58,987 bases of DNA, taken from assembly GCA_029338615.1 (NCBI GenBank), contig JAQYAS010000147.1:1-58987 (forward strand), read 5' to 3'. Every line of letters starts with the position of its first letter. Position 1 is the first letter of the stretch. This DNA is from Clostridiales bacterium (lineage in GTDB: Bacteria; Bacillota; Clostridia; Lachnospirales; Lachnospiraceae). The notes beneath the pieces are model-generated. The model was not told the origin of the DNA, searched no databases, and was given only the letters and a program-made list of their open reading frames with translations. This document shows positions 32,520 through 44,789 of this stretch, in pieces. A program made the translations under genes and the position numbers.

Positions 32520-33545
32520 ATGAATAAAAAGAAAGTCACATTTGACGATATAGCAAAATACACAGGTTTTTCCAAGACAACGATATCAAGATATTTCAAC
32601 AATCCTGATTCCGTCACTCTGGAAAATCAGGATAAGATATCACAGGCACTGAAAGATCTGAACTACCAGGAGAACAAACTTGCCAAAGTTCTTGCAAATG
32701 GCAAGACCGAGTTCATCGGTCTCATAATCCCTAACCTGTACCTGCACTACTATTCAGAGATGCTCAACCAGCTGCTTCTCACATACAAGGACTATGGCTA
32801 TAAGTTTCTAGTATTTCCGGGAAGCGGTGATGAGGAACTTGAGCGCCAATACATTCAGGAGCTTCTTGCCTACAACATAGAAGGAATGATCATCCTCAGC
32901 CACACTATATCATCACAGGAACTGGCATCCTACAATATCCCTATCGTAGCAATAGAGCGTGAAGACAAGTACGTCAACAGCGTCAACACCGACAACTATA
33001 TGGGGGCAACGCAGGCCACAAGTCTGCTTATAAAGAATAACTGTGATGTACTCATACATATAAACTCGAATGTTCCACAGGAGATACCAAGCTACAAAAG
33101 AATTGCAGCCTTTGAGGATGTGTGCCGTGAGCAAAATGTCACATATGAGTTGTTTCTTCGGGAACTGGGCAACACATACCATGATTCGTACAACAAAATA
33201 TATGACATGTTCTGCGAGATAGAAGAAAAGTATCCGACTAAGAAGAAAGGATTCTTCGTAGCCAATGATACATTTGCAAATATTCTGCTGAATATTATCA
33301 TCAAAAAATATGGTTCTCTGCCGGAAAGCTATCGTATAGTTGGTTTCGATGGTTCCCCGATTGCCGAGGATGCCATCATACCTATCTCCACCATCGGTCA
33401 GCAGATTGATGTTATAGCACATACAGCTATGGATACTCTTATCAAAGAAATTGATGAAAGGAAAAAGCGCAAGCCTCATATAAACGAATTTCCAATTCAC
33501 AAAAAGATTACACCCGTACTCATAAGACGCGACACTACAGACTAA
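32520..33545 (+). CDS. LacI-family transcriptional regulator of the GH32 locus
   Basis: The protein has 341 residues with GGGAGG upstream of the ATG. The N-terminal helix-turn-helix VTFDDIAKYTGFSKTTISRY and the hinge YQENKLAKVLANGKTEFIGL are standard for LacI/GalR proteins. The rest is the periplasmic-binding-protein-like effector domain (IGLIIPNLYLHYYSEMLNQL, IVAIEREDKYVNSVNTDNY, RIVGFDGSPIAEDAIIPIST). It is divergent from the GH32 gene, and three AACCGGTT sites lie between them, so local repression relieved by a fructose-derived sugar is the likely mode. The effector is inferred from the neighbour. Confidence 0.93.
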   Translation: MNKKKVTFDDIAKYTGFSKTTISRYFNNPDSVTLENQDKISQALKDLNYQENKLAKVLANGKTEFIGLIIPNLYLHYYSEMLNQLLLTYKDYGYKFLVFPGSGDEELERQYIQELLAYNIEGMIILSHTISSQELASYNIPIVAIEREDKYVNSVNTDNYMGATQATSLLIKNNCDVLIHINSNVPQEIPSYKRIAAFEDVCREQNVTYELFLRELGNTYHDSYNKIYDMFCEIEEKYPTKKKGFFVANDTFANILLNIIIKKYGSLPESYRIVGFDGSPIAEDAIIPISTIGQQIDVIAHTAMDTLIKEIDERKKRKPHINEFPIHKKITPVLIRRDTTD

Positions 33546-33581
33546 TACCAGTAAAACAGATTTTCTCACAAATGATGATCA

Positions 33582-33611
33582 TTGACTTTACGCAATAATA
33601 GTTATTATAAT
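33582..33611 (+). promoter_or_regulatory. Promoter of the secreted PPC/Fn3-like protein gene
   Basis: TTGACT (33582-33587) and TATAAT (33606-33611) are spaced 18 bases; a GGGAGG ribosome site and the ATG follow 30 bases later. This suggests transcription independent of the LacI gene. Confidence 0.65.
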
Positions 33612-33643
33612 TATGATTAACAATAACGGGAGGGTATTTTATT

Positions 33644-34720
33644 ATGATTTTTAAATTCAAAAAGTTTATGTTATTGCTTATATGTGTAATTCTGGCAATA
33701 ACTACCTGTGCCCCGTCCACCACTGCAAAGGCTGGCAATACTTTTGACAATCTTTCCATGGAATGGGGACAGAAGAACAGCGGAACCGTCGACAAAAGAA
33801 TTGATCGTTACTCATATAATTTCTCATTGCAGAAATCAGGAAGGCTGACAATCAATTACTGGTGTGACAATGAAAACGACACTGTGAATAACACTACCTC
33901 TTGGTTCTATGTATTTGATACTGTCCGCAACAAGATGGCTTCATTCAGAATGAACAAAGGCAATCACAGCGCATATGTGGACCTGGTGGCCGGTGACTAC
34001 TATCTGGACGTAGTTGGAAGCCAGTATGGTGTAACCATCAACTTCAACTTCACGCCAAAGTTCTCACCTGCAAATGAGACTATCGCAGAAAATACATCAA
34101 ACCAGAACAACTACTTTGAAAAAGCTTCAAGCTACTCCCTTGGCAAGTCATTCCGTGGCCAGATTGCCAAAAACGACAAAGTAGATATATACAAATTCAG
34201 GATTACCAAAAATAGTTTCGTCAATATAACCCTTGACAACAGGGTCCCTGATATGGCTTTTGCAATAACCGATACCAAAGAATTGTTTGATTATCACAGG
34301 GACAATGTATCGGTTGGCAAGAAAACCTATCGTTTCTACGCCTCCAAAGGTGACTATTATCTGACGCTGAAAAGCGAATCAGGTACAGGTACCTACGCAT
34401 TTAAGATTACAACGCCTGATGTTCCCCAGCCAAGAGTAACCGCCATCAGGAACTCAGCAAAAGGAACTATAAGATTCACATGGACAAAGAAATCTGACAT
34501 CCTGGGATATAAGCTCCAGGTATCTTCCAAATCCAACTTCAGCAGGGGCTACACAAGAACCATTACTTTGAACAGTCCAAAGATCACAAGCCGCACAGAG
34601 AAGAAACTGAAGAAAGGTAAGGTATACTACGTCCGTGTAAGCACATTTTCCGCTGATCAGAACGGAGGACTACACTTTTCAAAGTGGAGCAAAACAGTGA
34701 AAGTCAGGGTCAGGAAATAA
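33644..34720 (+). CDS. Secreted protein with PPC-like repeats and a C-terminal Fn3-like domain
   Basis: The protein has 358 residues. Residues 1-29 are a signal peptide (LLLICVILAITTCAPSTTAK, cleavage probably after AKA). Two pre-peptidase C-terminal (PPC)-type beta-sandwiches follow: residues about 45-140 (RIDRYSYNFSLQKSGRLTIN, VAGDYYLDVVGS) and about 165-265 (KNDKVDIYKFRITKNSFVNI, ASKGDYYLTLKSESGTGTYA). Residues 270-358 form a fibronectin type III-like domain (GTIRFTWTKKSDILGYKLQV, KGKVYYVRVSTF). There is no catalytic domain and no sorting signal. Such proteins bind to surfaces or carbohydrate. It has its own promoter and a terminator shared with the V-ATPase operon end. Confidence 0.8.
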   Translation: MIFKFKKFMLLLICVILAITTCAPSTTAKAGNTFDNLSMEWGQKNSGTVDKRIDRYSYNFSLQKSGRLTINYWCDNENDTVNNTTSWFYVFDTVRNKMASFRMNKGNHSAYVDLVAGDYYLDVVGSQYGVTINFNFTPKFSPANETIAENTSNQNNYFEKASSYSLGKSFRGQIAKNDKVDIYKFRITKNSFVNITLDNRVPDMAFAITDTKELFDYHRDNVSVGKKTYRFYASKGDYYLTLKSESGTGTYAFKITTPDVPQPRVTAIRNSAKGTIRFTWTKKSDILGYKLQVSSKSNFSRGYTRTITLNSPKITSRTEKKLKKGKVYYVRVSTFSADQNGGLHFSKWSKTVKVRVRK

Positions 34721-34741
34721 TATTTTTTATAGACGTTAAAT

Positions 34742-34809
34742 AAAAAGATACAGGATTATTCACCGGTTGAGTTTTCCCTCAAAGTCCGATGACAACCCTG
34801 TATCTTTTT
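34742..34809. terminator. Bidirectional terminator between the secreted protein and the V-ATPase operon
   Basis: AAAAAGATACAGG (34742-34754) and CCTGTATCTTTTT (34797-34809) are perfect arms with a nested TTGAG/CTCAA stem. It has a U-tract on both strands and serves both convergent genes. Confidence 0.85.
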
Positions 34810-34812
34810 TAT

Positions 34813-35481
34813 TTACTCAGCAAACTGATGCTCTTTGTAGTGATGAGCCTCCTCCAGCATCATGTCCTTGACCTTCATGAGTCTGACCTGGGTGCTTCGC
34901 TCATTCTCGTCAAGCTTCATGCTTATATACTTTATGCCCTCCCGGGTCTCCGGAATGATGACATGCTCGAGAGCATTTACGCGTCGGCGGGTCTTCTCTA
35001 TCTCCGCTGCAAGCATCTGGCAGGACTTCTCCACCTCCGCCAGTCTCAGCATATCAGGAAGTGTGTCCGAGAGGGACTTCACTGCATCGTCCAACTCTCC
35101 GGATGTAAATGCAAATCCATACGAATAGATGTCATTGGAATTCGCACTCTTCGTCTTATAGTCGTACACCGGAATGTCAACACTCATTACATTCCTGTCG
35201 CTAAGGGCGATTCGCACCTCCTGCTTCGGAGCCATGAGCGCCGTACTTAATGTCTGCTCATTCATACCCGCCTTCGCTATTACAAAGTTAGTGTTGGCAG
35301 CTTTGATGCCAGCCTCAACCTTCTTTCTCAGTTCCATATTCTCTCTTGCCATGTCAAGGAACTGCCTCATCAGCTCGTCTCGCTTATCCTTAAGGAGCTT
35401 ATGGCCTCTGGACGCCGTGACCAGCTTCTTCTTAAGCCTTGTCAGCTCCATTCTGGTTGGATTAACCACAACATTAGCCAT
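34813..35481 (-). CDS. atpD: V-type ATP synthase subunit D
   Basis: The protein has 222 residues from the ATG at 35481 with GGAG eight bases upstream. It is the long coiled-coil central stalk: NPTRMELTRLKKKLVTASRG followed by HKLLKDKRDELM is the conserved N-terminal helix, and MLAAEIEKTRRRVNALEHVI with IPETREGIKYISMKLDENER the C-terminal helix. The shaft rotates inside the A3B3 head. It is the last gene of the operon, separated from subunit B by 262 bases that contain a palindromic element. Confidence 0.95.
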   Translation of the reverse strand: MANVVVNPTRMELTRLKKKLVTASRGHKLLKDKRDELMRQFLDMARENMELRKKVEAGIKAANTNFVIAKAGMNEQTLSTALMAPKQEVRIALSDRNVMSVDIPVYDYKTKSANSNDIYSYGFAFTSGELDDAVKSLSDTLPDMLRLAEVEKSCQMLAAEIEKTRRRVNALEHVIIPETREGIKYISMKLDENERSTQVRLMKVKDMMLEEAHHYKEHQFAE

Positions 35482-35576
35482 CTGTCTTCTCCTTTCTTCC
35501 AAATATATTTTCCAACTTCTTGACATGTATTACAAAGACAACGTGTATATGGCAATTTTGCACGAATATTTTAAAT

Positions 35577-35712
35577 ATATAGCAATCCACTGCATTACCA
35601 TGGGCAGGACATTTGAGCCCGCCGGTACTCAGCGAGCATGCGAGCGCTAGTACCGCTGCAGGGTGAAACGAGCGAAAGCGCTCCTGCTCAGGTATGCAGT
35701 CGAATGCTATAT
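35577..35712. repeat. 136-base palindromic element (copy 1) between atpB and atpD
   Basis: The ends are 19-base imperfect inverted repeats (ATATAGCAATCCACTGCAT at 35577-35595 and its complement at 35694-35712, two mismatches), continued inward by TACC..GGGCAGGA and TCCTGCTCAGGTA. The middle holds smaller hairpins: GGTACT/AGTACC and GAGCG-AAAG-CGCTC. A 16-base core, CTAGTACCGCTGCAGG (35647-35662), recurs in exact reverse complement at 39000-39015. It has no coding capacity. It looks like a REP/MITE-type element or an mRNA-stabilising hairpin. Confidence 0.75.
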
Positions 35713-35743
35713 TCCACAATCTTCCCACAAAATTGCCTACCCA

Positions 35744-37114
35744 CTACTTTCCGTAATACATGTCAAGCCACTTGTCGTCGATACGTTTCAGCTCGGCTCT
35801 AGGAAGAATGGAGAGAAGCTTCCAGCCAATGGCCAGTGTCTCCTCAATGCTTCTGTCGGTGCCGTACCCCTGGGATACATACTCCTTCTCAAATGCCTCT
35901 GCAAACTTTGCATATATAATATCTATATCAGAAAGTGCCGACTCTCCCAGGATAGTCATGAGCTCCTTGGCATCCTTTCCTCTTGAATAAGCAGCAAATA
36001 ACTGGTTCATGGTGCTGGCATGATCTCCTCTGGTCTTGCCCTCACCGGTTCCCTTATCCTTAAGTCTGGACAGTGATGGAAGTACATCGATAGGCGGTGT
36101 GATTCCCTTTCTGTACAGCTCTCTTGAGAGAATGATCTGTCCCTCTGTGATATATCCCGTAAGATCAGGTATAGGATGAGTCTTGTCATCCTCCGGCATG
36201 GTCAGGATCGGTATCATGGTTATACTTCCATTCTTGCCCTTCTGTCTTCCGGCTCTCTCATACAGAGTTGCAAGGTCAGTGTACATGTATCCAGGATAAC
36301 CACGGCGTCCCGGAACCTCTTTTCTTGCGGCTGATACCTCACGAAGTGCATCCGCATAGTTCGTGATATCCGTGAGAATTACCAGAACATGCATGTTCTT
36401 CTCAAACGCAAGATACTCAGCAGCAGTAAGTGCCATTCTAGGTGTGGCGATACGCTCAACCGCAGGATCATTTGCCAGGTTGATGAAGAGGACTGTTCTG
36501 TCTATGGCACCAGTCTCCTTGAAGCTCTCTGTAAAGAAGTTAGCCTCCTCAAATGTGATACCCATAGCTGCAAATACAACGGCAAATGGCTCATCTGTTC
36601 CGCGCACCTTGGCCTGTCTTGCTATCTGGGCTGCAAGCTGGCTATGAGGAAGTCCTGAAGCTGAGAATATAGGCAGCTTCTGTCCTCTTACCAGTGTGTT
36701 CAGTCCGTCTATGGCTGATATACCTGTCTGAATGAACTCAGACGGGTAGTTTCTAGCAGCCGGATTCATCGGCAGACCGTTGATATCTCTTCTCTCATCA
36801 GGGAGGATCTCAGGGCCGCCATCTATAGGTCTTCCAAGTCCGTCAAATACACGGCCAAGCATGTCTTCTGATACGCCAAGCTCCATACTTCTTCCAAGGA
36901 ATCTTACCTTGCTGTTTGAAAGATTGATACCTGTCGAGTTCTCAAAGAGCTGTACCAGCGCGTCCCCACCATTTATCTCAAGAACCTTGCATCTTCTGAT
37001 CTCGCCGTCCGCCAGCTCGATCTCTCCCAGCTCATCATAAGCTACATTCTCAACTCCGTGCACCAGCATCAGAGGACCCGCAACTTCCTGTATAGTTCTG
37101 TATTCCTTTGGCAT
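35744..37114 (-). CDS. atpB: V-type ATP synthase subunit B
   Basis: The protein has 456 residues, the normal size. It begins [20 protein letters not shown] and has [14 protein letters not shown] where catalytic subunits carry Walker A, as expected for this non-catalytic nucleotide-binding subunit. Other conserved segments are [22 protein letters not shown] wording ([20 protein letters not shown]), [20 protein letters not shown], and [19 protein letters not shown]. It alternates with subunit A in the hexameric head. Four bases separate it from the subunit A gene. Confidence 0.97.
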   Translation of the reverse strand: MPKEYRTIQEVAGPLMLVHGVENVAYDELGEIELADGEIRRCKVLEINGGDALVQLFENSTGINLSNSKVRFLGRSMELGVSEDMLGRVFDGLGRPIDGGPEILPDERRDINGLPMNPAARNYPSEFIQTGISAIDGLNTLVRGQKLPIFSASGLPHSQLAAQIARQAKVRGTDEPFAVVFAAMGITFEEANFFTESFKETGAIDRTVLFINLANDPAVERIATPRMALTAAEYLAFEKNMHVLVILTDITNYADALREVSAARKEVPGRRGYPGYMYTDLATLYERAGRQKGKNGSITMIPILTMPEDDKTHPIPDLTGYITEGQIILSRELYRKGITPPIDVLPSLSRLKDKGTGEGKTRGDHASTMNQLFAAYSRGKDAKELMTILGESALSDIDIIYAKFAEAFEKEYVSQGYGTDRSIEETLAIGWKLLSILPRAELKRIDDKWLDMYYGK

Positions 37115-37118
37115 AGTC

Positions 37119-38882
37119 TTAGTCCTCCTTCTCTATAGCTTCCTGAAGCTCTTTGCCAAGCTCCCTGTATATCTTCTCATACTCTTCATCCACATTCTCA
37201 GGAAGCACATATTTGAATCGTCCGATCTTTTCTCTGATCGGCATGTTCAGAATACTTCTTATGCTTGCTCCACCGGCAAGAGCCTGCGCTGACTCCTCGT
37301 AGAACGCCATGATGAGCTCCATCATCAGGAACTGTTTGTGAAGCGGTGTGTATGTGTCCACATCATGGAATGAGTTCTGGTGGAGGAAATCCTCTCTGAT
37401 GGATCTGGCTGCCTCCATCTTCAGACGGTCTCCTGCTGAAAGGGCATCCATACCTACCATCTTAACGATCTCATCGAGCTCTGCCTCCTCCTGAAGCAGT
37501 GTCATCATCTTCTGTCTGTCGACCATGAACTTTTCATTTACATTTTCCTCAAACCATTTGCCCATATTGTCCACATACAGAGAGTATGAGGTCAGCCAGT
37601 TGATGGCAGGGAAATGTCTCTTGTACGCAAGCGATGAATCCAGTCCCCAGAATACCTTGACGATTCGAAGTGTAGCCTGCGAAACCGGCTCGGAGATATC
37701 TCCACCTGGAGGAGAAACCGCACCGATAACCGACAGTGCGCCGGTTCTGCCCTCGCTGCCGAGAGTTTTGACCATTCCGGCTCTCTCGTAGAACTGTGCA
37801 AGTCTTGAACCTAGGTAAGCAGGGTAACCCTCCTCACCAGGCATCTCCTGCAGACGTCCTGACATCTCTCTGAGCGCCTCAGCCCAACGCGATGTGGAAT
37901 CCGCCATGAGTGCCACCGAGTAACCCATATCACGGAAATACTCAGCTATAGTTATACCTGTATATATAGATGCCTCTCTGGCCGCAACCGGCATATCCGA
38001 TGTGTTGGCTATGAGAACTGTTCTCTGCATGAGTGAATGTCCTGTCTTCGGATCCTTCAGCTCTGGGAACTCGTTCAGAACATCTGTCATCTCATTTCCA
38101 CGCTCTCCGCATCCGATGTAGACAACGATATCCGCCTCAGCCCACTTTGCAAGCTGGTGCTGGATGACTGTCTTGCCGCTTCCGAAAGGTCCGGGAACCG
38201 CAGCCACTCCTCCCTTTGCGATAGGGAAGAATGTATCTACAACTCTCTGTCCTGTGATAAGTGGCATAACCGGTGGTATTTTCTCCTTATATGGACGGCC
38301 CTTACGAACCGGCCACTTCTGCATGAGTGTCAGCTCCCTGTCACCCTTGTCTGTCTCAACCACACACACAGTCTCCTCAACTGTGAAGTCTCCTGCCTTT
38401 ATCTCTTTGATTGTTCCTGTCACGCCATAAGGCACCATGATCTTCTGTGTGACAACCACAGTCTCCTGAACTGTTCCTATCACATCGCCTGCCGACACCT
38501 TATCGCCAACCTTTGCCGTCGGAACAAATGTCCACTTGATATCTCTCTTCAGCGATGGTACTTCAACTCCTCGCTTCAGGTTATTGCCACATATCTTCAT
38601 GATGTCATCCAGCGGTCTCTGAATTCCATCGTATATACTGCTTATAAGTCCCGGTCCCAGCTCAACTGACAGAGGCATTCCCGTTGACTCAACCGGTGCT
38701 CCCGGTGCAAGTCCCGATGTCTCCTCATATACCTGAACTGATGCCTGATCTCCGTGCATCTCTATAATCTCGCCGATAAGTCTGCTCTCACTTACACGCA
38801 CAACGTCGTACATATTTGCATCACGCATGCCCTCAGCGATGACCAGTGGTCCGGCGACCTTCTTAATCTTTCCTGTAGCCAC
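37119..38882 (-). CDS. atpA: V-type ATP synthase subunit A (catalytic)
   Basis: The protein has 587 residues. Walker A is [13 protein letters not shown], followed by [20 protein letters not shown], Walker B region [20 protein letters not shown], and the long non-homologous insert (residues about 115-190) specific to V-type catalytic subunits. The start is a GTG at 38882: a TAA codon immediately precedes it in frame and [19 protein letters not shown] aligns with the family start. The best Shine-Dalgarno match (AAGGGAG) is 13 bases away, longer than ideal. A palindromic element (38960-39080) lies just upstream, so translation here may be tuned. Confidence 0.97.
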   Translation of the reverse strand: MATGKIKKVAGPLVIAEGMRDANMYDVVRVSESRLIGEIIEMHGDQASVQVYEETSGLAPGAPVESTGMPLSVELGPGLISSIYDGIQRPLDDIMKICGNNLKRGVEVPSLKRDIKWTFVPTAKVGDKVSAGDVIGTVQETVVVTQKIMVPYGVTGTIKEIKAGDFTVEETVCVVETDKGDRELTLMQKWPVRKGRPYKEKIPPVMPLITGQRVVDTFFPIAKGGVAAVPGPFGSGKTVIQHQLAKWAEADIVVYIGCGERGNEMTDVLNEFPELKDPKTGHSLMQRTVLIANTSDMPVAAREASIYTGITIAEYFRDMGYSVALMADSTSRWAEALREMSGRLQEMPGEEGYPAYLGSRLAQFYERAGMVKTLGSEGRTGALSVIGAVSPPGGDISEPVSQATLRIVKVFWGLDSSLAYKRHFPAINWLTSYSLYVDNMGKWFEENVNEKFMVDRQKMMTLLQEEAELDEIVKMVGMDALSAGDRLKMEAARSIREDFLHQNSFHDVDTYTPLHKQFLMMELIMAFYEESAQALAGGASIRSILNMPIREKIGRFKYVLPENVDEEYEKIYRELGKELQEAIEKED

Positions 38883-38959
38883 TTAACAGCTCACGCTCCC
38901 TTCTATACTTACTCGCTCCATAGATAATTGCGAATCCTCTTTCCGATATGATTGAGGCA

Positions 38960-39080
38960 GTTTAGTATATCAATCAGTGGTCGCTTCCGCTTAACTCAGC
39001 CTGCAGCGGTACTAGGATGCCGCTGACGCGCCATCTAAGGACCGGCGGCTTCGTATTTCCCTGATTTGGTAGTACTAAAC
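38960..39080. repeat. Palindromic element (copy 2) between atpF and atpA
   Basis: The ends are loosely inverted (GTTTAGTATATCAATCAG at 38960-38977 against CTGATTTGGTAGTACTAAAC at 39061-39080). The centre contains CCTGCAGCGGTACTAG (39000-39015), the exact reverse complement of the core of copy 1, plus CTAAGGACCGGCGGCTT matching copy 1's GCCGGTACTCAG side. A CAGCGG/CCGCTG hairpin is inside. It lies in the opposite orientation to copy 1 and has diverged from it. Confidence 0.65.
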
Positions 39081-39145
39081 ATCTCAATTAAGATATATAT
39101 ATCATATTCCCAAATTGTCTTCGTTCGCTCATCTATATCACTCCA

Positions 39146-39466
39146 CTACTCTTCATTAAATAAAATATCCGAGCCTACGGCCTGCTCAACGGATTTCTTT
39201 ACTCCCGCTATTCCGGCCCCTGTATTGCCTGATATCCCCGGTATGAGAATGATCGCTGGCTTCATAACCTCTCTGTATCTGTCTATCTCTTTATTGAGAT
39301 CCGAAGCCAGTGCCTCGGTCATATATATGACTGCATAATCGTCCTCCGCCAGCCTTTTCAGCAGCGCAGCCCCATACTCCGAATCATCTACAGGAAATGT
39401 ATCCAGGCCCAGAGTTGCAAATCCGTATATACTGTCATAATCGCCTATAACAGCTATCTTATACAT
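39146..39466 (-). CDS. atpF: V-type ATP synthase subunit F
   Basis: The protein has 106 residues, the usual size of this small central-stalk subunit. MYKIAVIGDYDSIYGFATLG is the conserved CheY-like N-terminal strand and loop; YAVIYMTEALASDL and PAIILIPGISGNTGAGI follow. It binds the D shaft and regulates rotation. Its start overlaps the end of the subunit C gene by eight bases. A 264-base gap holding a palindromic element separates it from subunit A. Confidence 0.95.
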   Translation of the reverse strand: MYKIAVIGDYDSIYGFATLGLDTFPVDDSEYGAALLKRLAEDDYAVIYMTEALASDLNKEIDRYREVMKPAIILIPGISGNTGAGIAGVKKSVEQAVGSDILFNEE

Positions 39467-40430
39467 ACATCTCCCTTACCCTTTCCCTGATAGCTTCCTC
39501 CGGAAGCTGGTTCAGCTTGCATGTCAATATGATCCTGACTGTCTTTATCTCGTTGAGCCTCGCCAGAATGTACGCCACTATTGGTCCCACCGTAAATGGG
39601 TTGTACTTCTGAGGCTTTATCGTCTCTATGATACGGTTGTCACACCATCTCTCAAATGCCGATGCCGACTCAGAAAGTGCCTCTGCCCCACCGGCGTATG
39701 CTGTGTCTGCAAGGTATCTCTCTATCTCCTCCATGCCAGCCACCGCAGCCGTCGCCAGTCTGTCAATATCCAACGTATTGCACTCCGCCATGGCTCTCTT
39801 CATGAAATCCTTGTTTTTGCCTGTCTTCATGGATCTCACCGCTATCTTGATATCTGCAACAGCCACCGTCGTCTCTGCATAATCCCTGAGCAGGCTGTCA
39901 TCCGCCTTCTTCGCAGCCTTCATTATCGCCAGAAGTGTTCCTCGGTCTATTACAGCATCGCACATCTGACCATCTCCGGCCTGCGCCATACAGTCCCAGG
40001 CCTCCCTTGCGCAGTCTCTCATGTGCTCTGGAAGTCTGTCCCACGCCTTGTCCCTGACGATGGACAGCATCTTCTGACCGTCTATCTCGGCATTGTCGAA
40101 GAACACATGGGCAGGAGACTCCCCGGCAACCACAGTCTTGATCGCCGCCTTGAGGTTGTGATACAGATCTGGAAGTCTTATGACATTGAACACGGACATA
40201 TCATCCACCATCTCAGCCACAGCAGCCCACGTCTTGTCAGTCTCCGCCCTTAATATGTCATTTTCATCCATACTGGCTTTATCACTATCGCCCCAGCCCT
40301 TCTCTATGATGAACTGAACCGCCTTTTTGTAGGAATCCGTGGCCACGAGCTGTTCTATAGCTGCCTGACTCATAAGCGTCATCTCAAGCGCCCTGATCCT
40401 GGCAACTGCATATATATATTTGTCTGCCAT
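39459..40430 (-). CDS. atpC: V-type ATP synthase subunit C
   Basis: The protein has 323 residues of the V-ATPase AC39/C family, an all-helical funnel that couples the proteolipid ring to the central stalk. YIYAVARIRALEMTLMSQAA at the start and NPFTVGPIVAYILARLNEIK near the end are the conserved parts (the family pattern is gpepl.ayllar..E...ir). It starts 14 bases after the subunit E gene and overlaps the subunit F gene by eight bases. Confidence 0.93.
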   Translation of the reverse strand: MADKYIYAVARIRALEMTLMSQAAIEQLVATDSYKKAVQFIIEKGWGDSDKASMDENDILRAETDKTWAAVAEMVDDMSVFNVIRLPDLYHNLKAAIKTVVAGESPAHVFFDNAEIDGQKMLSIVRDKAWDRLPEHMRDCAREAWDCMAQAGDGQMCDAVIDRGTLLAIMKAAKKADDSLLRDYAETTVAVADIKIAVRSMKTGKNKDFMKRAMAECNTLDIDRLATAAVAGMEEIERYLADTAYAGGAEALSESASAFERWCDNRIIETIKPQKYNPFTVGPIVAYILARLNEIKTVRIILTCKLNQLPEEAIRERVREMYV

Positions 40431-40444
40431 CTGCCTACCTCCAG

Positions 40445-41047
40445 CTATCTGTTATCAACAAATAATAATTCATTTACCTTGTCTGCCAAATGTTCTCTGT
40501 TCGCGTCCAGCATTGCCCTGAATGAACAGTTTTCTTCGATTCCGCCGTAGATCAGGACAAATCCTCCATCTATATCACAGTTCTCATCGGACACCTTAAG
40601 GCTTCCTCCATGAGCTGCAGCTATCTGCTCTATCTGCTTCTCAGTCTGTGGTGTAAGTCGTTTTCTGTCTTTCCCAGAGAAACATATCTCTCCGCTTTTG
40701 GGCTGTACCGACTTCTCTAGACATTTGGCGATCACCTGAAAATACTCCTCATCCGGGAGCGCAACCATTGCATCGTATGCCTTATCCAGCATATTCCCAA
40801 TTATGGACTGCTTTGCCGCAAGTATCGCCTGTCTCTTTTTGAGTTCTGATGAGGACTTTGCCCTGAATGATCCGGACTTTTCTGCCTGGGCAACCTTCTC
40901 ACTTGTCTCCTCATTCATCTTATCCACAGTCTTTTTTGCATTTGCAATGATGGAATCCGCGTTTCTGGCAGCCTGAGCTTTGATCTCTTCAGCTTCCTTC
41001 TGTGCTTCCTGAAGGATCTGTTCTACGATTGTTTCCAATCCCGTCAT
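40445..41047 (-). CDS. atpE: V-type ATP synthase subunit E
   Basis: The protein has 200 residues from the ATG at 41047, since AAGGAGG sits nine bases before it; the ATG three codons earlier directly abuts that site. The N-terminal half is a charged coiled coil (IVEQILQEAQKEAEEIKAQA) forming the peripheral stalk with subunit G/H. The C-terminal half is the globular head-binding domain (SDENCDIDGGFVLIYGGIEE, SFRAMLDANREHLADKVNEL). It lies 47 bases after the proteolipid gene. Confidence 0.93.
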   Translation of the reverse strand: MTGLETIVEQILQEAQKEAEEIKAQAARNADSIIANAKKTVDKMNEETSEKVAQAEKSGSFRAKSSSELKKRQAILAAKQSIIGNMLDKAYDAMVALPDEEYFQVIAKCLEKSVQPKSGEICFSGKDRKRLTPQTEKQIEQIAAAHGGSLKVSDENCDIDGGFVLIYGGIEENCSFRAMLDANREHLADKVNELLFVDNR

Positions 41048-41094
41048 AAAGTACATCCTCCTTACTATCGTCTATTGTGCATGCGCATGAAAAA

Positions 41095-43631
<2,537 letters not shown>

Positions 43632-43668
43632 ACATTTACCCCCTTTCCTAAAATGCCTGCAGGACTTT

Positions 43669-43980
43669 TCATCCCACCAGCTCTGCTATGATCATGGAAG
43701 TAACCTCACCTTCCATGGACGCTGCACGTTCCCTGAGATGTGCAATCTCAGCAGTGGCAATATCCATCGCCTTCACCGTGAGCTTCTCCTCCTCAGATCT
43801 GCTGGCTCCCTCGGCACTCTTCATGCTTTCTCTCGAAGCTGATCCTGCGGCCACGATCATATCCGCAGCCTCCTTCTTTGCAGCAGCTACTGTATAGTCG
43901 GCTTCTTCCTTGGCCTTGCGAATGATCTCGTCAGCTTCAGACTCTGCATCGGTTATCTTCTTCATAGTCTCCTGCAGCAT
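43669..43980 (-). CDS. V-type ATP synthase subunit G/H (peripheral-stalk coiled coil)
   Basis: The protein has 103 residues, predicted to be almost entirely a charged right-handed coiled coil rich in Ala, Glu and Lys (ADEIIRKAKEEADYTVAAAK, KEAADMIVAAGSASRE). It is the first gene of the V-ATPase operon, in the position of NtpF/AhaH, the partner of subunit E. GGGAGG lies six bases before the ATG. Sequence alone is low in information, but the position makes the call firm. Confidence 0.85.
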   Translation of the reverse strand: MLQETMKKITDAESEADEIIRKAKEEADYTVAAAKKEAADMIVAAGSASRESMKSAEGASRSEEEKLTVKAMDIATAEIAHLRERAASMEGEVTSMIIAELVG

Positions 43981-44269
43981 AACATTCCTCCCTTTTAAAA
44001 ATTTATGAGCAGACTCAATTCCATAAACACTTTATCAAAGCATCACTTTAGATTATTATGTCAAAACTCAAGTAATATTATTTTATAATGAGTTGGCCAT
44101 ATTGTAAATAATCATTTTGTAAAGTTTGTACAAACCCCTTGATATTTTTTTATTGTTAATGTACAATGTGACTATGTTGATAATACTTATGTTTATCCAT
44201 TAATCATTTTTCTTCCTTTTAACGCGGTTATATGCTGAACAAATAATGCAGTTCGACGAAAACCGCATA
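43981..44269 (-). other. Upstream region of the V-ATPase operon
   Basis: This is an AT-rich gap with no gene. It must hold the operon promoter, but no clean pair stands out; TTGACA near 44058 on the minus strand lacks a well-spaced -10. GCGGTT (44224-44229) and AACCGC (44261-44266) form an inverted repeat beside the rpiB terminator. Confidence 0.35.
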
Positions 44270-44318
44270 AAAAAAGATCCCATGACAGTCTTGACCATAC
44301 TGTCATGGGATTCTTTTT
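44270..44318 (-). terminator. Terminator downstream of rpiB
   Basis: ATCCCATGACAGT (44277-44289) and ACTGTCATGGGAT (44299-44311) form a 13-base perfect stem with a 9-base loop. On the minus strand it is followed by CTTTTTTTAT. Confidence 0.92.
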
Positions 44319-44350
44319 TGAGTTTAAGCGGGGGCCCCCACCTTATGATA

Positions 44351-44776
44351 CTACTCAATCATTCCGATCCTTCTTACGTGGCGCTCATCATTTGAGAATG
44401 GTGTGTCGAGGAATATGTCGACTATTTTCAGTGCAAGTCCAGGGCCTATGACTCTGGCTCCCATAGCCAGCATATTTGCATCGTTGTGCTCTCTCGTTGC
44501 CTGTGCTGAGAAGCAGTCATGGCAGAGTGCAGCTCTGATTCCCTTTATCTTATTCGCTGAGATCGATATTCCGATTCCTGTACCGCAGATAATGATTCCC
44601 TTATCACACTCTCCTGAAGCTACTGCCTTTGCTGCTGCCTGTCCATATACAGGATAGTCAACTGACTCTGTGCTGTAACAGCCAAAATTCTTGTACTCAA
44701 GGCCTCTCTCCTCAAGGTGCTTTATAACCTCCTGCATAAGTCCATATCCGCCGTGGTCACATCCAAGTGCTATCAT
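44351..44776 (-). CDS. rpiB: Ribose-5-phosphate isomerase B
   Basis: The protein has 141 residues. IALGCDHGGYGLMQEVIKHL, followed by SVDYPVYGQAAAKAVASGEC, DKGIIICGTGIGISISANKI and RAALCHDCFSAQATREHND, are the RpiB/LacAB motifs, including the active-site cysteine in IICGTG. It interconverts ribose-5-phosphate and ribulose-5-phosphate in the pentose phosphate pathway. The protein ends with DERHVRRIGMIE. It follows the threonylcarbamoyl-AMP synthase gene by 13 bases, a common arrangement in Firmicutes (ywlC near ywlF). Confidence 0.95.
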   Translation of the reverse strand: MIALGCDHGGYGLMQEVIKHLEERGLEYKNFGCYSTESVDYPVYGQAAAKAVASGECDKGIIICGTGIGISISANKIKGIRAALCHDCFSAQATREHNDANMLAMGARVIGPGLALKIVDIFLDTPFSNDERHVRRIGMIE

Positions 44777-44789
44777 CTTTATATCCTCC

